A DNA stretch of 64,000 nucleotides from JAJDAT01 sp964344185 (GTDB lineage Bacteria; Nitrospinota; Nitrospinia; Nitrospinales; JAJDAT01): assembly GCA_964344185.1 (NCBI GenBank), contig CAYFMN010000016.1, forward strand, positions 1-64,000, in the 5' to 3' direction. The stretch's first letter is position 1; each line of letters starts with the position of its first letter. The position numbers and the translations under genes are program-made. Shown piece by piece: positions 41,266 to 51,028 of this stretch. Under the pieces are notes generated by a model, which made no database searches, was not told where the DNA came from, and saw only the letters and a program-made list of their open reading frames with translations.

Positions 41266-42636
41266 TTAACGCGAAGTTTTCAAGTCACTCAAAATTTTTC
41301 TAGAAGCTTTGATTATTGGCTCAATCAAGTCGGACTCACCGAAGGAAATATTAGATAAGTCCTTTAAAGTCAAACCTTTTTTAAATGCTAAATGTAATAT
41401 CGACATTATCTCTGAAGCATTTTGAGAAACGACTTGAGCGCCTATCATTTTTCTGGTTTCTTTATCTATTGTTAACTTTAGCAAACCTTTTTGGGTTATA
41501 GCTCCATTTTCATTTGGGCCTTCAACCACTGCGCTGCCTCCAATGGCTCGAAAACCTTTATGATGGGCGTTTCCAAAATGACAACCTAGCGATGCAAATT
41601 GTGGATCTGAATAAATTATTGAAGGAATTTTGTCTATTTTTAGAGACCTGGATTTTCCTAGACAATTATAAACAGCCACTTTTGCTTCGTCGTAATTTCG
41701 ATTGGCTATCCTTCGCTGCCTAGTCGCACTTCCAATGGCAAAAATCCCTGGCAAACTGGTCTCCATTTTTTCATCAGAAAGAATCTCACCACTCTCCCCT
41801 AATCTAATATCCTTCGTTTTAATATTTAAAGCTTTCGACCTTGGACTTCTATTTCCGCCAAAAAAGACTTTTGAAGTAGGGAATTTTATTCCTCCATCTA
41901 GTGAAATATCTATTTCCAAACCTTTCTTATATATGGAAAGGATTTTTTTATTTAAAATTACTTTCAATTTTTTTTTCTTAACCTGCTCCTCATAAAAATC
42001 TGTTATTTCAGGATCTTCATCTTGTAAAACTCTGGAGCTTTGTTCGCACAAAAAAGGTTTACATCCTAAAACTCTAATTAATGAAGCGGCTTCGACGCCC
42101 TGAGTGCCTCCATCTACAATTAAAATTTTTTCGGGAAGACCGTAAAATTCGCCTAAACTTTCCAAGGGGCAAATCATTTCCTCATCAAAAGGTATCGCAT
42201 CTGGATGTTTGGCTTCTGAACCAACAGCTAAAATAATTTTTTCAGCGGAAATGAGTTCTGTTTGATTAGCGGCCTTGACTTCGATTTTTTTAGCGCCTGC
42301 GAAACTTCCCTCTCCTCGTTCAATGTGAACGCCTTTCTCCTTCAAATTAACTTCCCAATTTTTCGAGTAGGCTTGCTTTAAAACTCGGGCTCTCTCAAAA
42401 ACTTTTGGAATATCTAACTGTCTCTTAACCTCTGTCAAATCGCTCTCAGGGAAAGAAGGATAAAAACCGAAAGTTTGCAAAACTTTTCTAAGCGCAAAAA
42501 GCCCAGAATTCAAAAAAGCGCCGCCAAGGTTTTCTTTTTCAATTAGACAAACTTTTGCTCCTAAATCAGCCGCCTGACTTGCGGCAAAATATCCAGCTTC
42601 GCCTCCTCCAATGATCGCAACGTCAAATTTTTTCAT
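41266..42636 (-). CDS. Pyridine-nucleotide-disulfide-oxidoreductase-like flavoprotein lacking redox cysteines
   Basis: 456 aa with the layout of dihydrolipoamide dehydrogenase or mercuric reductase: FAD motif VAIIGGGEAGYFAA at the start, a mid NAD(P)-type motif (ILIVDGGTQGVEAASLI), an FAD motif near LPGIFAIGSA and a dimerisation domain. The redox CxxxxC expected in GGTCLNxGCIP is replaced (GGAFLNSGLFAL), and the C-terminal HPTxxE catalytic base region reads SFGESDLIEP. It cannot do normal disulfide chemistry. It may use FAD directly or be structural. It lies upstream of the complex III operon with its own terminator. Confidence 0.88.
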   Translation of the reverse strand: MKKFDVAIIGGGEAGYFAASQAADLGAKVCLIEKENLGGAFLNSGLFALRKVLQTFGFYPSFPESDLTEVKRQLDIPKVFERARVLKQAYSKNWEVNLKEKGVHIERGEGSFAGAKKIEVKAANQTELISAEKIILAVGSEAKHPDAIPFDEEMICPLESLGEFYGLPEKILIVDGGTQGVEAASLIRVLGCKPFLCEQSSRVLQDEDPEITDFYEEQVKKKKLKVILNKKILSIYKKGLEIDISLDGGIKFPTSKVFFGGNRSPRSKALNIKTKDIRLGESGEILSDEKMETSLPGIFAIGSATRQRRIANRNYDEAKVAVYNCLGKSRSLKIDKIPSIIYSDPQFASLGCHFGNAHHKGFRAIGGSAVVEGPNENGAITQKGLLKLTIDKETRKMIGAQVVSQNASEIMSILHLAFKKGLTLKDLSNISFGESDLIEPIIKASRKILSDLKTSR

Positions 42637-42658
42637 TATTTTTTAAATTTAAACCAAG

Positions 42659-43015
42659 CTAGAAAACACTAAAGCAAATGACAATCATCAACATAACCAA
42701 ACCGATAGAAGCGATTACCGCATGTAAAGTCACATTAATTTTTCTACTCCATTGCACTATGACCGCAAAATAAAAGAATACGAACCAATCAAAAAACTTA
42801 TTTCCCAATAATTTATGGTTATAAAATAAAAAAACGCCGTAAAAAACCAATACGCACCAAAAACCAACTTTATGTGCCAGGTATCCTTTTTTCCTTCTAT
42901 CTTTTGGCAATATACTGACGCCAATAAAAACATTGGCAATACAAAGCAAAATTGTCAAAAACAAAGTAAAAATATTAGGATAAGAGAAAAATTCTCCTAA
43001 TGTAGACGCTTGCAT
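42659..43015 (-). CDS. Small multispan membrane protein (118 aa)
   Basis: Four predicted membrane helices (IFTLFLTILLCIANVFIGV, VGFWCVLVFYGVFLFY, WFVFFYFAVIVQW, LHAVIASIGLVMLMIVICF) joined by short basic loops. No domain recognised. It lies 22 bases upstream of the flavoprotein gene on the same strand, so co-transcription is likely. Function unknown; a membrane partner for the flavoprotein is conceivable. Confidence 0.75.
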   Translation of the reverse strand: MQASTLGEFFSYPNIFTLFLTILLCIANVFIGVSILPKDRRKKGYLAHKVGFWCVLVFYGVFLFYNHKLLGNKFFDWFVFFYFAVIVQWSRKINVTLHAVIASIGLVMLMIVICFSVF

Positions 43016-43029
43016 CGATAAAACTGTCG

Positions 43030-44604
43030 TTAATTATTCTTTGACGTCAATGTATAAGGATTAAGGTTGTAATCTTTGGGTTTTATTTTTTCTTTAGCTG
43101 CAACATGACGCTTAAACAAGTCTTTTATTTTTTTCTCATCTTTTCCAATTTTTGATTCAATCACCGCTAAATTATAATAAGGGTCGGGAGCGGAAGGGTC
43201 TAACTCCTGCGCTCTTTCTAAATAACTTTTTGCCTTCAAATACTTCCCTTGATCTATTAATGTAGCGCCATAGTTGTTTAGCGCTTTTGTCAAAGTAGGC
43301 CTTTTACTAAAAGCTTTTCTATAAAATTGGATTGAAGATTCAATATTCCCAACGTTTCTTTCCTCCAAACCCGCTTCAAATTGCGCTTGAGCCCAATTGG
43401 GACAAATTTTAGCCACTCGCAGCCAGTAAGGGCGCATGTTTTTAAAAACTTTCATATATTGTAAAGTCACGCCAGAGAAACTAATTCCAATAGCAAAAAC
43501 TATCGTATAAAAAAAGAGTTTCCTTTCGTTTAAAAACTTATTACTACAAATGACCGAAGCCAGGAAGGCTAACATAGCAATAGCAGGTAAATAGAGGTAT
43601 CGGTCTTGTCTAAATGTATTTAGCGGAATAAAATTTGAAACCGGCGCTAACCATAATACAAACCAACCAATTCCGAAAGCTATAAAAGGCCACTCTTTCC
43701 AAAACCTGATAAACCAATAAATAACCGCCGGAACAGCAATATAACAAACTAAAGTTTTAACGCTTTCTAAATCCAAATAAATATAATGATAATATGGAGA
43801 AAGCGTTATTGGAAAAAAAACTGACAAAACATAATCTCCATACACTCTTAAAGTGTATAAAAAGTTTACCCAAATACTTCCTCCCGCATAAGAAACCAAC
43901 GCTCCCGCTTTTTGACCTTCAAAAATCAAAGTCAAAAATATAATAGCCAAAGACAATAGAAAAAATGGGACCTTTTCTTTTAACTTCCAACATCTTTGAA
44001 ATAGGCAAAAGTCCGCCCAAACCATAACCGCTGGAAGCACAACCGCAATCGATTTGCTCAGCAAACCGCAAACAAAAAATAAAAAGGATAAAAAATATTG
44101 TTTCTTGCCACTTCCTTCATTTTTAGCAAACTGAATATAATAAAAAAATGAAAGCAATGAAAAAAAACTCGCTAATAAATGTTTCCTTTCAGAAATCCAA
44201 ACTACGGATTCTATGTTCAATGGATGAACGGCAAACAAAATTGCGGTCAAAAACGCCGCATTTTTAATCGCGATTAAGCGATACAAAATAACAAAAACCA
44301 AAACGGAGTTTGCCGCATGTAACAATACTTGTGTTAAATGAAACCCAGGGGCATACAACCCCCAAATAGAGAAATCTATAGAATACGAAATATTGGTAAG
44401 GGGAATATACGTGAAGAACACATGAAGATTGGAAAAGATATCCCAAATATTCTCCAGCGAAACCTGCCTTACGTAAGGATTTTGAAAAATATAAGCCTTA
44501 TCGTCCGCTCCTAACAAAAAATTGTATGGAAATGAAAAAGAAAAAATCGCAAAAGCGGTTAGGAAAACGCTAAAAGCAGCGAATCTGAACTTTGAGATCA
44601 GCAT
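43030..44604 (-). CDS. Multispan membrane protein with C-terminal TPRs
   Basis: 524 aa. About ten membrane helices in the first 390 residues, with SIWGLYAPGFHLTQVLLHAANS and FAVHPLNIESVVWISERKHLLA, which resemble the TMTC/PMT-like glycosyltransferase group. Three TPR units follow at about 400-500 (WAQAQFEAGLEERNVG, TKALNNYGATLIDQGKYL, PDPYYNLAVIESKIG). It is probably a glycosyltransferase or glycan-handling protein. It lies 14 bases upstream of the four-helix protein. Confidence 0.8.
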   Translation of the reverse strand: MLISKFRFAAFSVFLTAFAIFSFSFPYNFLLGADDKAYIFQNPYVRQVSLENIWDIFSNLHVFFTYIPLTNISYSIDFSIWGLYAPGFHLTQVLLHAANSVLVFVILYRLIAIKNAAFLTAILFAVHPLNIESVVWISERKHLLASFFSLLSFFYYIQFAKNEGSGKKQYFLSFLFFVCGLLSKSIAVVLPAVMVWADFCLFQRCWKLKEKVPFFLLSLAIIFLTLIFEGQKAGALVSYAGGSIWVNFLYTLRVYGDYVLSVFFPITLSPYYHYIYLDLESVKTLVCYIAVPAVIYWFIRFWKEWPFIAFGIGWFVLWLAPVSNFIPLNTFRQDRYLYLPAIAMLAFLASVICSNKFLNERKLFFYTIVFAIGISFSGVTLQYMKVFKNMRPYWLRVAKICPNWAQAQFEAGLEERNVGNIESSIQFYRKAFSKRPTLTKALNNYGATLIDQGKYLKAKSYLERAQELDPSAPDPYYNLAVIESKIGKDEKKIKDLFKRHVAAKEKIKPKDYNLNPYTLTSKNN

Positions 44605-44751
44605 TATCGAAAATAGTTTTGATTAATATCTTTAAACCTCTCAAACCATTTTACTTAAAACCGACTATAGTAAACATAGAATTAATTCAGATAGAATAGA
44701 GACTTTCATAATACTAATTAAAAGCTTTAATTAAATCTTCAGGTGGCTTTT

Positions 44752-45153
44752 GTGTTAAGAAGCGTTGCAGCTATTATCTCTGGGTTTCTTTCCTGGGGAA
44801 TCGTCTGTTCAGCTGTAAACCAGATACTTTACTCAGTCTTCCCAAACTCTTTTAACGCAGATGGAACCACCGACAACGTTGGTATTTTAATATTTTTGCT
44901 AGTAATGAGCGTATTCTATTCAATCTTATCGGGTTTTGTAACGGCAACAATCGCCCGATATAAAGAAATGTTTCATGTATTCATCCAAAGCTTGGTAAAT
45001 TTAGGTTTTGGATTTTTTATACAACTTCAATATTGGGACAAAATGCCCTTATGGTATCATTTACCGTTTTTAATATTACTAATTCCTGGAATTTTGCTTG
45101 GGGGGATTTTTGGCAATCGAAGAAAAATAGTTACTAAAGTAAATAACTCTTGA
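44752..45153 (+). CDS. Hypothetical four-helix membrane protein
   Basis: About 133 aa with four hydrophobic segments. A GTG at 44752 is chosen because AGGTGG ends five bases upstream; a GTG at 44743 is also in frame. No domain recognised. It lies alone between two minus-strand blocks and is convergent with atpC. Confidence 0.65.
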   Translation: MLRSVAAIISGFLSWGIVCSAVNQILYSVFPNSFNADGTTDNVGILIFLLVMSVFYSILSGFVTATIARYKEMFHVFIQSLVNLGFGFFIQLQYWDKMPLWYHLPFLILLIPGILLGGIFGNRRKIVTKVNNS

Positions 45154-45217
45154 AACAAAGTAACTTATATTATTTGGTAGAAAAAACTATTGAGAGAGAG
45201 GAAACAATATCACACTA

Positions 45218-45243
45218 TAAATTAGTTAGTTTTAACTAATTTA
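45218..45243. terminator. Hairpin between convergent genes (atpC and the membrane protein)
   Basis: TAAATTAGTTA and TAACTAATTTA form an 11-base AT-rich stem with loop GTTT. It lies 13 bases after the atpC stop on the minus strand. There is no clean T run, so its strength as a terminator is uncertain. Confidence 0.45.
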
Positions 45244-45255
45244 ACAAGGTCGATT

Positions 45256-45666
45256 TTAATTTTCGTCGATGTGCTCAAGACGCGCAATTGCTCGGAACAA
45301 ACGCAGTTGAGCTTCCTCAAAATCTGGGTCGGAAAGTTTAGCGTCGGCCAAGGCTTTTTCAGCTTTTTCTTTGGAAGCTAATGCGCGTTCTCTATCAATC
45401 TCATTTGTAAATTCTGCAGATTCGGCCAAAACTATAACTCGGTTATCGGCAACTTCCATAAAACCACCGGTTACAACCAAAGCCGTCGTATTGCCATCCA
45501 TTTCATATGAAAGAGAGCCTGGTCTGAGCGTTGAGATAATGGGCGCGTGATTTGGCAAAATGCCCATATCTCCCTCAATTCCAGGAACATTAACTTGATC
45601 GACTTTTTCCGTCACTAAAAGCCGTTCAGGAGTCACGATATCGAGTTCTAAAGTTTCATCTGCCAT
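45256..45666 (-). CDS. atpC: ATP synthase F1 subunit epsilon
   Basis: 136 aa. N-terminal beta-sandwich with VDQVNVPGIEGDMGILPNHAPIIS and RPGSLSYEM, C-terminal two-helix regulatory part ending ARLEHIDEN. It forms the central stalk with gamma and can inhibit ATP hydrolysis. It is the last gene of the operon, seven bases after atpD. Confidence 0.96.
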   Translation of the reverse strand: MADETLELDIVTPERLLVTEKVDQVNVPGIEGDMGILPNHAPIISTLRPGSLSYEMDGNTTALVVTGGFMEVADNRVIVLAESAEFTNEIDRERALASKEKAEKALADAKLSDPDFEEAQLRLFRAIARLEHIDEN

Positions 45667-45672
45667 TTTGAA

Positions 45673-47088
45673 TTAACCTTCTTTTTTCATTTTCGCGGCT
45701 TTCTCTCTAGCTTCTTCTATACCGCCAACCATGTATAGGGCTTGCTCGGGCATGTCGTCGCAACGGCCATCTAAAATTTCTTTAAAACTTTCAACCGTAT
45801 CTTTCAATTTAACGTATTTTCCTGGAGAACCGGTAAAAATCTCGGCAACAAAGAATGGTTGAGAAAGAAACTTCTGAATCTTTCGAGCGCGCGCAACGAG
45901 CAACTTATCTTCTTCCGATAGCTCGTCCATACCTAAAATCGCGATGATATCTTGCAGGTCTTTATAACGCTGCAATATTCTTTGAACGCCGCGAGCGACA
46001 TCATAATGCTCTTGTCCAATAATATTAGGGTCCAAAATTCGAGAGGTAGAGTCTAACGGGTCCACCGCTGGATAAATTCCCAACTCAGAAATTCGACGGT
46101 TTAAAACAGTAGTAGCGTCCAAGTGAGCAAAAGTTGTCGCTGGAGCAGGGTCGGTTAAGTCGTCGGCAGGCACATAAATAGCTTGTACCGACGTAACAGA
46201 ACCTTTCTTAGTCGAGGTAATTCTTTCCTGGAGGTTACCCATCTCTGTCGCCAAAGTAGGCTGATAACCAACCGCTGAAGGAATCCGACCTAAAAGCGCA
46301 GAAACTTCAGAACCCGCTTGAGAAAACCGAAAAATATTATCAACGAAAAGCAAAACATCTTTACCGCCAACGTCTCGGAAATATTCCGCCATAGTCAAAC
46401 CCGTCAAACCAACCCGCATTCTCGCGCCCGGTGGTTCCGTCATCTGACCGTAAATCAACGAAATTTTATCGATTACCCCAGACTCCATCATTTCGTGATA
46501 CAAGTCGTTCCCTTCGCGAGTTCTTTCTCCAACACCTGCGAACACCGAATAACCGCCATGTTCCATAGCAATATTATGGATTAGTTCCATAATCAAAACG
46601 GTTTTACCAACACCCGCACCGCCAAACAGACCTGTTTTACCGCCTTTTAGATAAGGCTCTAAAAGGTCGATAACCTTAATACCTGTTTCGAACATTTCCA
46701 TACCGGTGTCTTGTTCTTCAAGAGGCGGGGCGTCGCGATGAATACTCCAAGTTTCTTTAGATTGAACTGGAGGCTTTTTATCAACAGGTTCGCCAACAAC
46801 GTTTAAAATCCGACCTAAAACTTCTTCGCCTACAGGAACTGAAATGGGACTACCTGTATCTTCCGCTTCCATACCTCTTACTAAACCATCGGTAGGCTGC
46901 ATGGAAATAGCTCGGACAGCATCGTCTCCGAGATGTTGCGCGACTTCGGAAATAATATATTCGCTATCGCCTTCTTTTGGGTCTGGATGCTTAATTCTAA
47001 CTGCGTTATTTAACGCGGGCAATCCGCCTTTTTGAAACCGCATATCAATTACGGGACCCATTACCTGAATGATGCTGCCTTTATTCAT
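45673..47088 (-). CDS. atpD: ATP synthase F1 subunit beta
   Basis: 471 aa, the catalytic subunit. Walker A is GGAGVGKTVLI (about residues 150-160). The catalytic Glu of the GERTREGND motif and ALLGRIPSAVGYQPTL are present. The C-terminal helix-turn DELSEEDK (DELSEED-type) is typical. It makes ATP from ADP and phosphate in the alpha3beta3 head. Confidence 0.98.
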   Translation of the reverse strand: MNKGSIIQVMGPVIDMRFQKGGLPALNNAVRIKHPDPKEGDSEYIISEVAQHLGDDAVRAISMQPTDGLVRGMEAEDTGSPISVPVGEEVLGRILNVVGEPVDKKPPVQSKETWSIHRDAPPLEEQDTGMEMFETGIKVIDLLEPYLKGGKTGLFGGAGVGKTVLIMELIHNIAMEHGGYSVFAGVGERTREGNDLYHEMMESGVIDKISLIYGQMTEPPGARMRVGLTGLTMAEYFRDVGGKDVLLFVDNIFRFSQAGSEVSALLGRIPSAVGYQPTLATEMGNLQERITSTKKGSVTSVQAIYVPADDLTDPAPATTFAHLDATTVLNRRISELGIYPAVDPLDSTSRILDPNIIGQEHYDVARGVQRILQRYKDLQDIIAILGMDELSEEDKLLVARARKIQKFLSQPFFVAEIFTGSPGKYVKLKDTVESFKEILDGRCDDMPEQALYMVGGIEEAREKAAKMKKEG

Positions 47089-47121
47089 TTCAATTCCTCG
47101 CCTTATAAACCGGATTTTTGA

Positions 47122-47982
47122 TTAACCTTTGAGAGCCTCAGCTCCACTGACGATTTCAATCAATTCTGTCGTAATATAAGCCTGACGCGCTTTGTTATAA
47201 AACAGGGTTAACTGTCCTATCATCTCTTTCGCATTTCGGCTGGCATTGTCCATAGCCGTCATTCTTGCTCCATGTTCGCTAGCGGAAGACTCCAAGAATG
47301 CCTGATGGATCACTGTTTCTACATACATTTTCAACAATTGCTCTAAAATTCCTTCCTGACCTGGCTCATAAATATAGTCAACTTCCTGACCTTCTTCCTT
47401 AGCCTCGCCTGGCACTATAGGCAATAATTGTTCAGCAACGACCTCTTGTTGAATTACTGATTTAAATTCGTTATACACGATGTAAACTTTATCAGCATTT
47501 TCACTTAGGAAAACTTCGGACAATTTTTCGGAGATTTCAGTAGTCAAATTAAACTGATAATTTCTTGTCCACCCAGAGTAATCTTCAACAACAGGAAATC
47601 CTTTGTTTTGAAAAAAAGCATATCCTTTTTTTCCAGCAAACAAAAATGAGATCTCTTTTCCCTCATTTTCCTTGATCAACTGGTTGGCTTTACGATTTAA
47701 GTAACTATTAAACCCACCGCATAAACCTTTGTCGGAAGTAATGAAAAAAATCAAAACTTTTTTTACTTCTCGATCAGCCAATAAAGGGTGTTGGTTTTTA
47801 TCGCAACGAGCCGCCAAAGAATTCATAACATCCTTGGTTTTTAACGCGTAAGGTCTAGCTCGCATCATAGCCTCTTGCGCTTTACGTAACTTTGAAGCCG
47901 ATACCAACTTCATCGCTTTTGTAATTTGCTGAGTATTTTTTACGCTACGAATTCTTCTTTTAATATCTCGTAAATTCGGCAT
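47122..47982 (-). CDS. atpG: ATP synthase F1 subunit gamma
   Basis: 286 aa. N-terminal PNLRDIKRRIRSVKNTQQITKAMKLVSA and the C-terminal SEHGARMTAMDNASRNA are the two coiled helices of the rotor shaft. The central Rossmann-like part has a normal length. It rotates in the alpha/beta head and couples it to the c-ring. Confidence 0.97.
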   Translation of the reverse strand: MPNLRDIKRRIRSVKNTQQITKAMKLVSASKLRKAQEAMMRARPYALKTKDVMNSLAARCDKNQHPLLADREVKKVLIFFITSDKGLCGGFNSYLNRKANQLIKENEGKEISFLFAGKKGYAFFQNKGFPVVEDYSGWTRNYQFNLTTEISEKLSEVFLSENADKVYIVYNEFKSVIQQEVVAEQLLPIVPGEAKEEGQEVDYIYEPGQEGILEQLLKMYVETVIHQAFLESSASEHGARMTAMDNASRNAKEMIGQLTLFYNKARQAYITTELIEIVSGAEALKG

Positions 47983-48064
47983 ATTTTATTAGCGTGGCCT
48001 CATCTGTACAAATTCAAATATTGTGAAACTCAAAAAGAACTACCTAAGTTACTCTTTATCGGAC

Positions 48065-49573
48065 CTAGGAAGAAAACAACCCTTTATATTCTTCTATTGC
48101 GGCTTTTAACGCGCTATCGGTTTCATCGGTGATCTTCTTATCTTTATTGATAGCGTCGATCAAGTTAGAGTGTTTTTCTTCTATAAAGCTTACCAATCCA
48201 AGCTCAAATCGCTTTGCGTCGGCAACAGAGATATCGTCCATATACCCTTTAACACCGGCAAAAATAGCAATTACCTGATTTGCCATAGAATATGGTTTGT
48301 ATTGATCTTGTTTAAGAATTTCAACCAATCTTTCACCACGAGCTAACTGCGCCTGAGTTGCCGCGTCCAGATCACTACCAAATTGGGCAAAGGCCGCCAT
48401 TTCCCTGTATTGAGCAAGATCTAATCGCAACTGACCCGCAACTTGTTTGGTCGCTTTAGTTTGCGCCGCTCCACCTACCCGCGAAACGGATAAACCAACG
48501 TTAATCGCAGGACGAACGCCAGAATAAAACAAATCAGTTTCTAAATAAATCTGACCGTCTGTAATGGAAATTACGTTGGTAGGGATATAAGCCGATACGT
48601 CGCCGCCTTGAGTTTCAATGATAGGCAACGCAGTTAAAGAACCCGCCCCCAGTTCATCGCTTACTTTAGCTGCCCGCTCCAACAATCGAGAATGGAGATA
48701 AAAAACGTCTCCTGGGTAAGCTTCTCGACCTGGAGGTCTTCTTAGCAGTAGGGAAAGCTGTCGATAAGCCGCCGCTTGCTTTGAAAGATCATCATATACA
48801 ATCAAACAATGTTGACCATTATCTCTAAAATATTCGCCCATCGCGCAGCCAGCATATGGAGCGATATATTGCAATGGAGCCGGATCACTTGCAGTTGCCG
48901 CAACAACTATTGTGTATTTCATCGCGTCATGCTCTTCCAACGTCTTTACAACGCGAGCAACGGTTGAACGCTTTTGACCAACTGCGACATAAACACAAAA
49001 GACATTTTGCCCTTTTTGATTAAGGATTGTATCTAAAGCAACAGCCGTTTTTCCTGTTTGCCGGTCGCCAATGATTAACTCGCGTTGACCGCGACCAATC
49101 GGGACCATTCCATCAATGGCTTTAAGACCCGTTTGCATGGGTTCATGGACTGATTTTCTATCGATAACTCCAGGAGCTAATCTTTCAATGGGTCCGGTAA
49201 GCTTGGCATTAATAGGCCCCTTACCGTCAATAGGTTGTCCTAAACCATTAACAACACGCCCTACCATTTCAGGTCCAACGGGAACCTCCATGATTCGGCC
49301 CGTTCGTTTTACTTCATCTCCTTCTTTTACATCGGCGTCTCCACCAAGTAAAATCGCTCCAACATTATCTTCTTCAAGGTTTAAAACCATCGCCGAAAGG
49401 TCGTTTGGAAAAGACAGTAACTCTCCAGCCATTGCATTTTCCAAGCCATAAATACGAGCGATCCCGTCGCCAACAGAAATAACGCGTCCGGTTTCCTTGA
49501 GTTCGACTGTTTCCTCAAACCCTTGAATTTGTTTTTGAATCAGAGTACTGATTTCATCGGCACGCAAACTCAC
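48065..49573 (-). CDS. atpA: ATP synthase F1 subunit alpha
   Basis: 502 aa, non-catalytic nucleotide-binding subunit. P-loop GDRQTGKTAVA (about residue 169) and SVSRVGGAAQTKATKQVAG are family marks. The stop of atpH and the ATG of atpA are adjacent (49574/49573), so translation is coupled. Confidence 0.98.
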   Translation of the reverse strand: MSLRADEISTLIQKQIQGFEETVELKETGRVISVGDGIARIYGLENAMAGELLSFPNDLSAMVLNLEEDNVGAILLGGDADVKEGDEVKRTGRIMEVPVGPEMVGRVVNGLGQPIDGKGPINAKLTGPIERLAPGVIDRKSVHEPMQTGLKAIDGMVPIGRGQRELIIGDRQTGKTAVALDTILNQKGQNVFCVYVAVGQKRSTVARVVKTLEEHDAMKYTIVVAATASDPAPLQYIAPYAGCAMGEYFRDNGQHCLIVYDDLSKQAAAYRQLSLLLRRPPGREAYPGDVFYLHSRLLERAAKVSDELGAGSLTALPIIETQGGDVSAYIPTNVISITDGQIYLETDLFYSGVRPAINVGLSVSRVGGAAQTKATKQVAGQLRLDLAQYREMAAFAQFGSDLDAATQAQLARGERLVEILKQDQYKPYSMANQVIAIFAGVKGYMDDISVADAKRFELGLVSFIEEKHSNLIDAINKDKKITDETDSALKAAIEEYKGLFSS

Positions 49574-50125
49574 TTAGGCTACCTCCTCTTTCTGGATATA
49601 TCGTTTCATTGTGGCCAAGCGATTTTTAACTGAGGCGTCCGCGACCAAGCTTCCCATTCGCAAAACAATACCTCCTATCAAGCCTTCGTCAATAGCGGTC
49701 TCGACCAAAACGTCTTTTCCTGTTATATTTCTCAATGATTCCGTTAATTTTCCTACCTGCTGATCGTCAAGCGCGCTAGCCGAACTAATTTTCACCCTAA
49801 CCCGACCTAGCCGCTGGTCAACAGTTCCCTGAAAAAACTCCAGTATATTTTTCAAACGGAGAATCTTTCGTCTTTCCACCAACATGGCTAAAAGATTTTT
49901 AACCTCCGGTTCAATTTTTATTCGTTCTCCAAGATCTTGCAGAAAACCCATTTTGTTTTCATCAGAAATAGCCGGGTTGGCAAAAAATCTAGCTAATTTG
50001 GGGTCCTCTTCAAAAACATCGCAAATTTCCACCAGGTTTCCCAATGCAGAACTGAGACGAGAGTCTTCTTCAATCGAAGAAGAAAGAGCCTCCGCATATC
50101 TTTTGCCTATAATATTCTCAATCAT
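49574..50125 (-). CDS. atpH: ATP synthase F1 subunit delta
   Basis: 183 aa. N-terminal helical domain (KRYAEALSSSIEE) and C-terminal VETAIDEGLIGGIVLRMGSLVADASVKNRL, the standard OSCP/delta signature. It links the alpha/beta head to the b-subunit stalk. Confidence 0.95.
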   Translation of the reverse strand: MIENIIGKRYAEALSSSIEEDSRLSSALGNLVEICDVFEEDPKLARFFANPAISDENKMGFLQDLGERIKIEPEVKNLLAMLVERRKILRLKNILEFFQGTVDQRLGRVRVKISSASALDDQQVGKLTESLRNITGKDVLVETAIDEGLIGGIVLRMGSLVADASVKNRLATMKRYIQKEEVA

Positions 50126-50226
50126 GGAGTCGTTTTTTCCTAATAGATGAACTCAGCTTCAAAACAATGTTGTTAAAAAAAATACAATCAACATCCAACC
50201 CAAAAGGGCAACCTATTGAAAAAATG

Positions 50227-50736
50227 TTATTTTTTTAGTTGTCCCAAGGCTTCGTTAATCGCTTCGTCCACCAAACGGTTTTTATCATCATCTGAAAGTG
50301 ATTTTCTTAATATTTTTTCAGTAGACACAACGGTTAACTCAGCTAATTGTCCGCGAATCTCACTCATCAGCTTTTCTTGATTCCTAGCTATTTCTTGAGT
50401 GGCCTGCTCTTGCATTTGCTTACACTTAGCATCTGTTTCACGCAAAGTCTTTTCCTGAATTTTTTTGGATTCGCTTTCAGCAAGGCGAACAATTTCTTTC
50501 GCCTTTTCATGCGCTTCTTTTAATCGACGATCTAAATCTTCTTTTAATTGCCGTGCATCTTCTTTTTGCTTTTCAGCGTCGTCTATATCCCCTTGTATCT
50601 TTCTCCTGCGCTCTTCCAAAATCGCCATAATCGGAGGAAAAGCATACTTATTTAATAAGAAGAGAAAAATTCCAAAGGAAACAAAAGACCAAAAAATAAG
50701 AGAAGCGAAAACGCTCGTTTGCTCTAATTGTGGCAT
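50227..50736 (-). CDS. atpF: ATP synthase F0 subunit b
   Basis: 169 aa. One N-terminal membrane helix (FASLIFWSFVSFGIFLFLLNKYAF) and a long Lys/Glu-rich dimerising helix. Only one b gene is present, so the peripheral stalk should be a b2 homodimer rather than b/b'. The gap of about 100 bases to atpH is the largest inside the F0/F1 junction. Confidence 0.95.
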   Translation of the reverse strand: MPQLEQTSVFASLIFWSFVSFGIFLFLLNKYAFPPIMAILEERRRKIQGDIDDAEKQKEDARQLKEDLDRRLKEAHEKAKEIVRLAESESKKIQEKTLRETDAKCKQMQEQATQEIARNQEKLMSEIRGQLAELTVVSTEKILRKSLSDDDKNRLVDEAINEALGQLKK

Positions 50737-50770
50737 AGTTTAATATCTTTTATTAGGTTCGGGAAATTAA

Positions 50771-50995
50771 CTATCGGAACAATAATAGTAAGGCAAGAAC
50801 TAAGCTAAAAATACCAAACTGCTCAACTAACGCCAATCCAATAATCAAAAACTTAAAAACTTTAGGCTCCGAATTTGGGTTGCGTCCAACCGTTTCGATC
50901 ATTTTCCCGAAAAGAATACCCATTCCAAGAGAAGCGCCTAAAAAACCAAAAGCGGTGATTCCTACCGCTAGCAAAGCCGCTGCGCCAACATCCAT
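50771..50995 (-). CDS. atpE: ATP synthase F0 subunit c
   Basis: 74 aa, two membrane helices with the polar loop GRNPNSEP. The ion-binding carboxylate is the Glu in LALVEQFGIF in helix 2. The Gln in helix 1 and the Ser/Thr after the Glu that mark Na+-coupled rings are not evident, so proton coupling is expected. Confidence 0.96.
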   Translation of the reverse strand: MDVGAAALLAVGITAFGFLGASLGMGILFGKMIETVGRNPNSEPKVFKFLIIGLALVEQFGIFSLVLALLLLFR

Positions 50996-51028
50996 GCTCT
51001 TTTCTCCTTCAGATAGTAAAATTAAAAA

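Noticed and set aside
50771..50995. Na+-coupled ATP synthase
   Set aside because: The helix 1 Gln and the Ser/Thr after the binding-site Glu that mark Na+ rings are not present.
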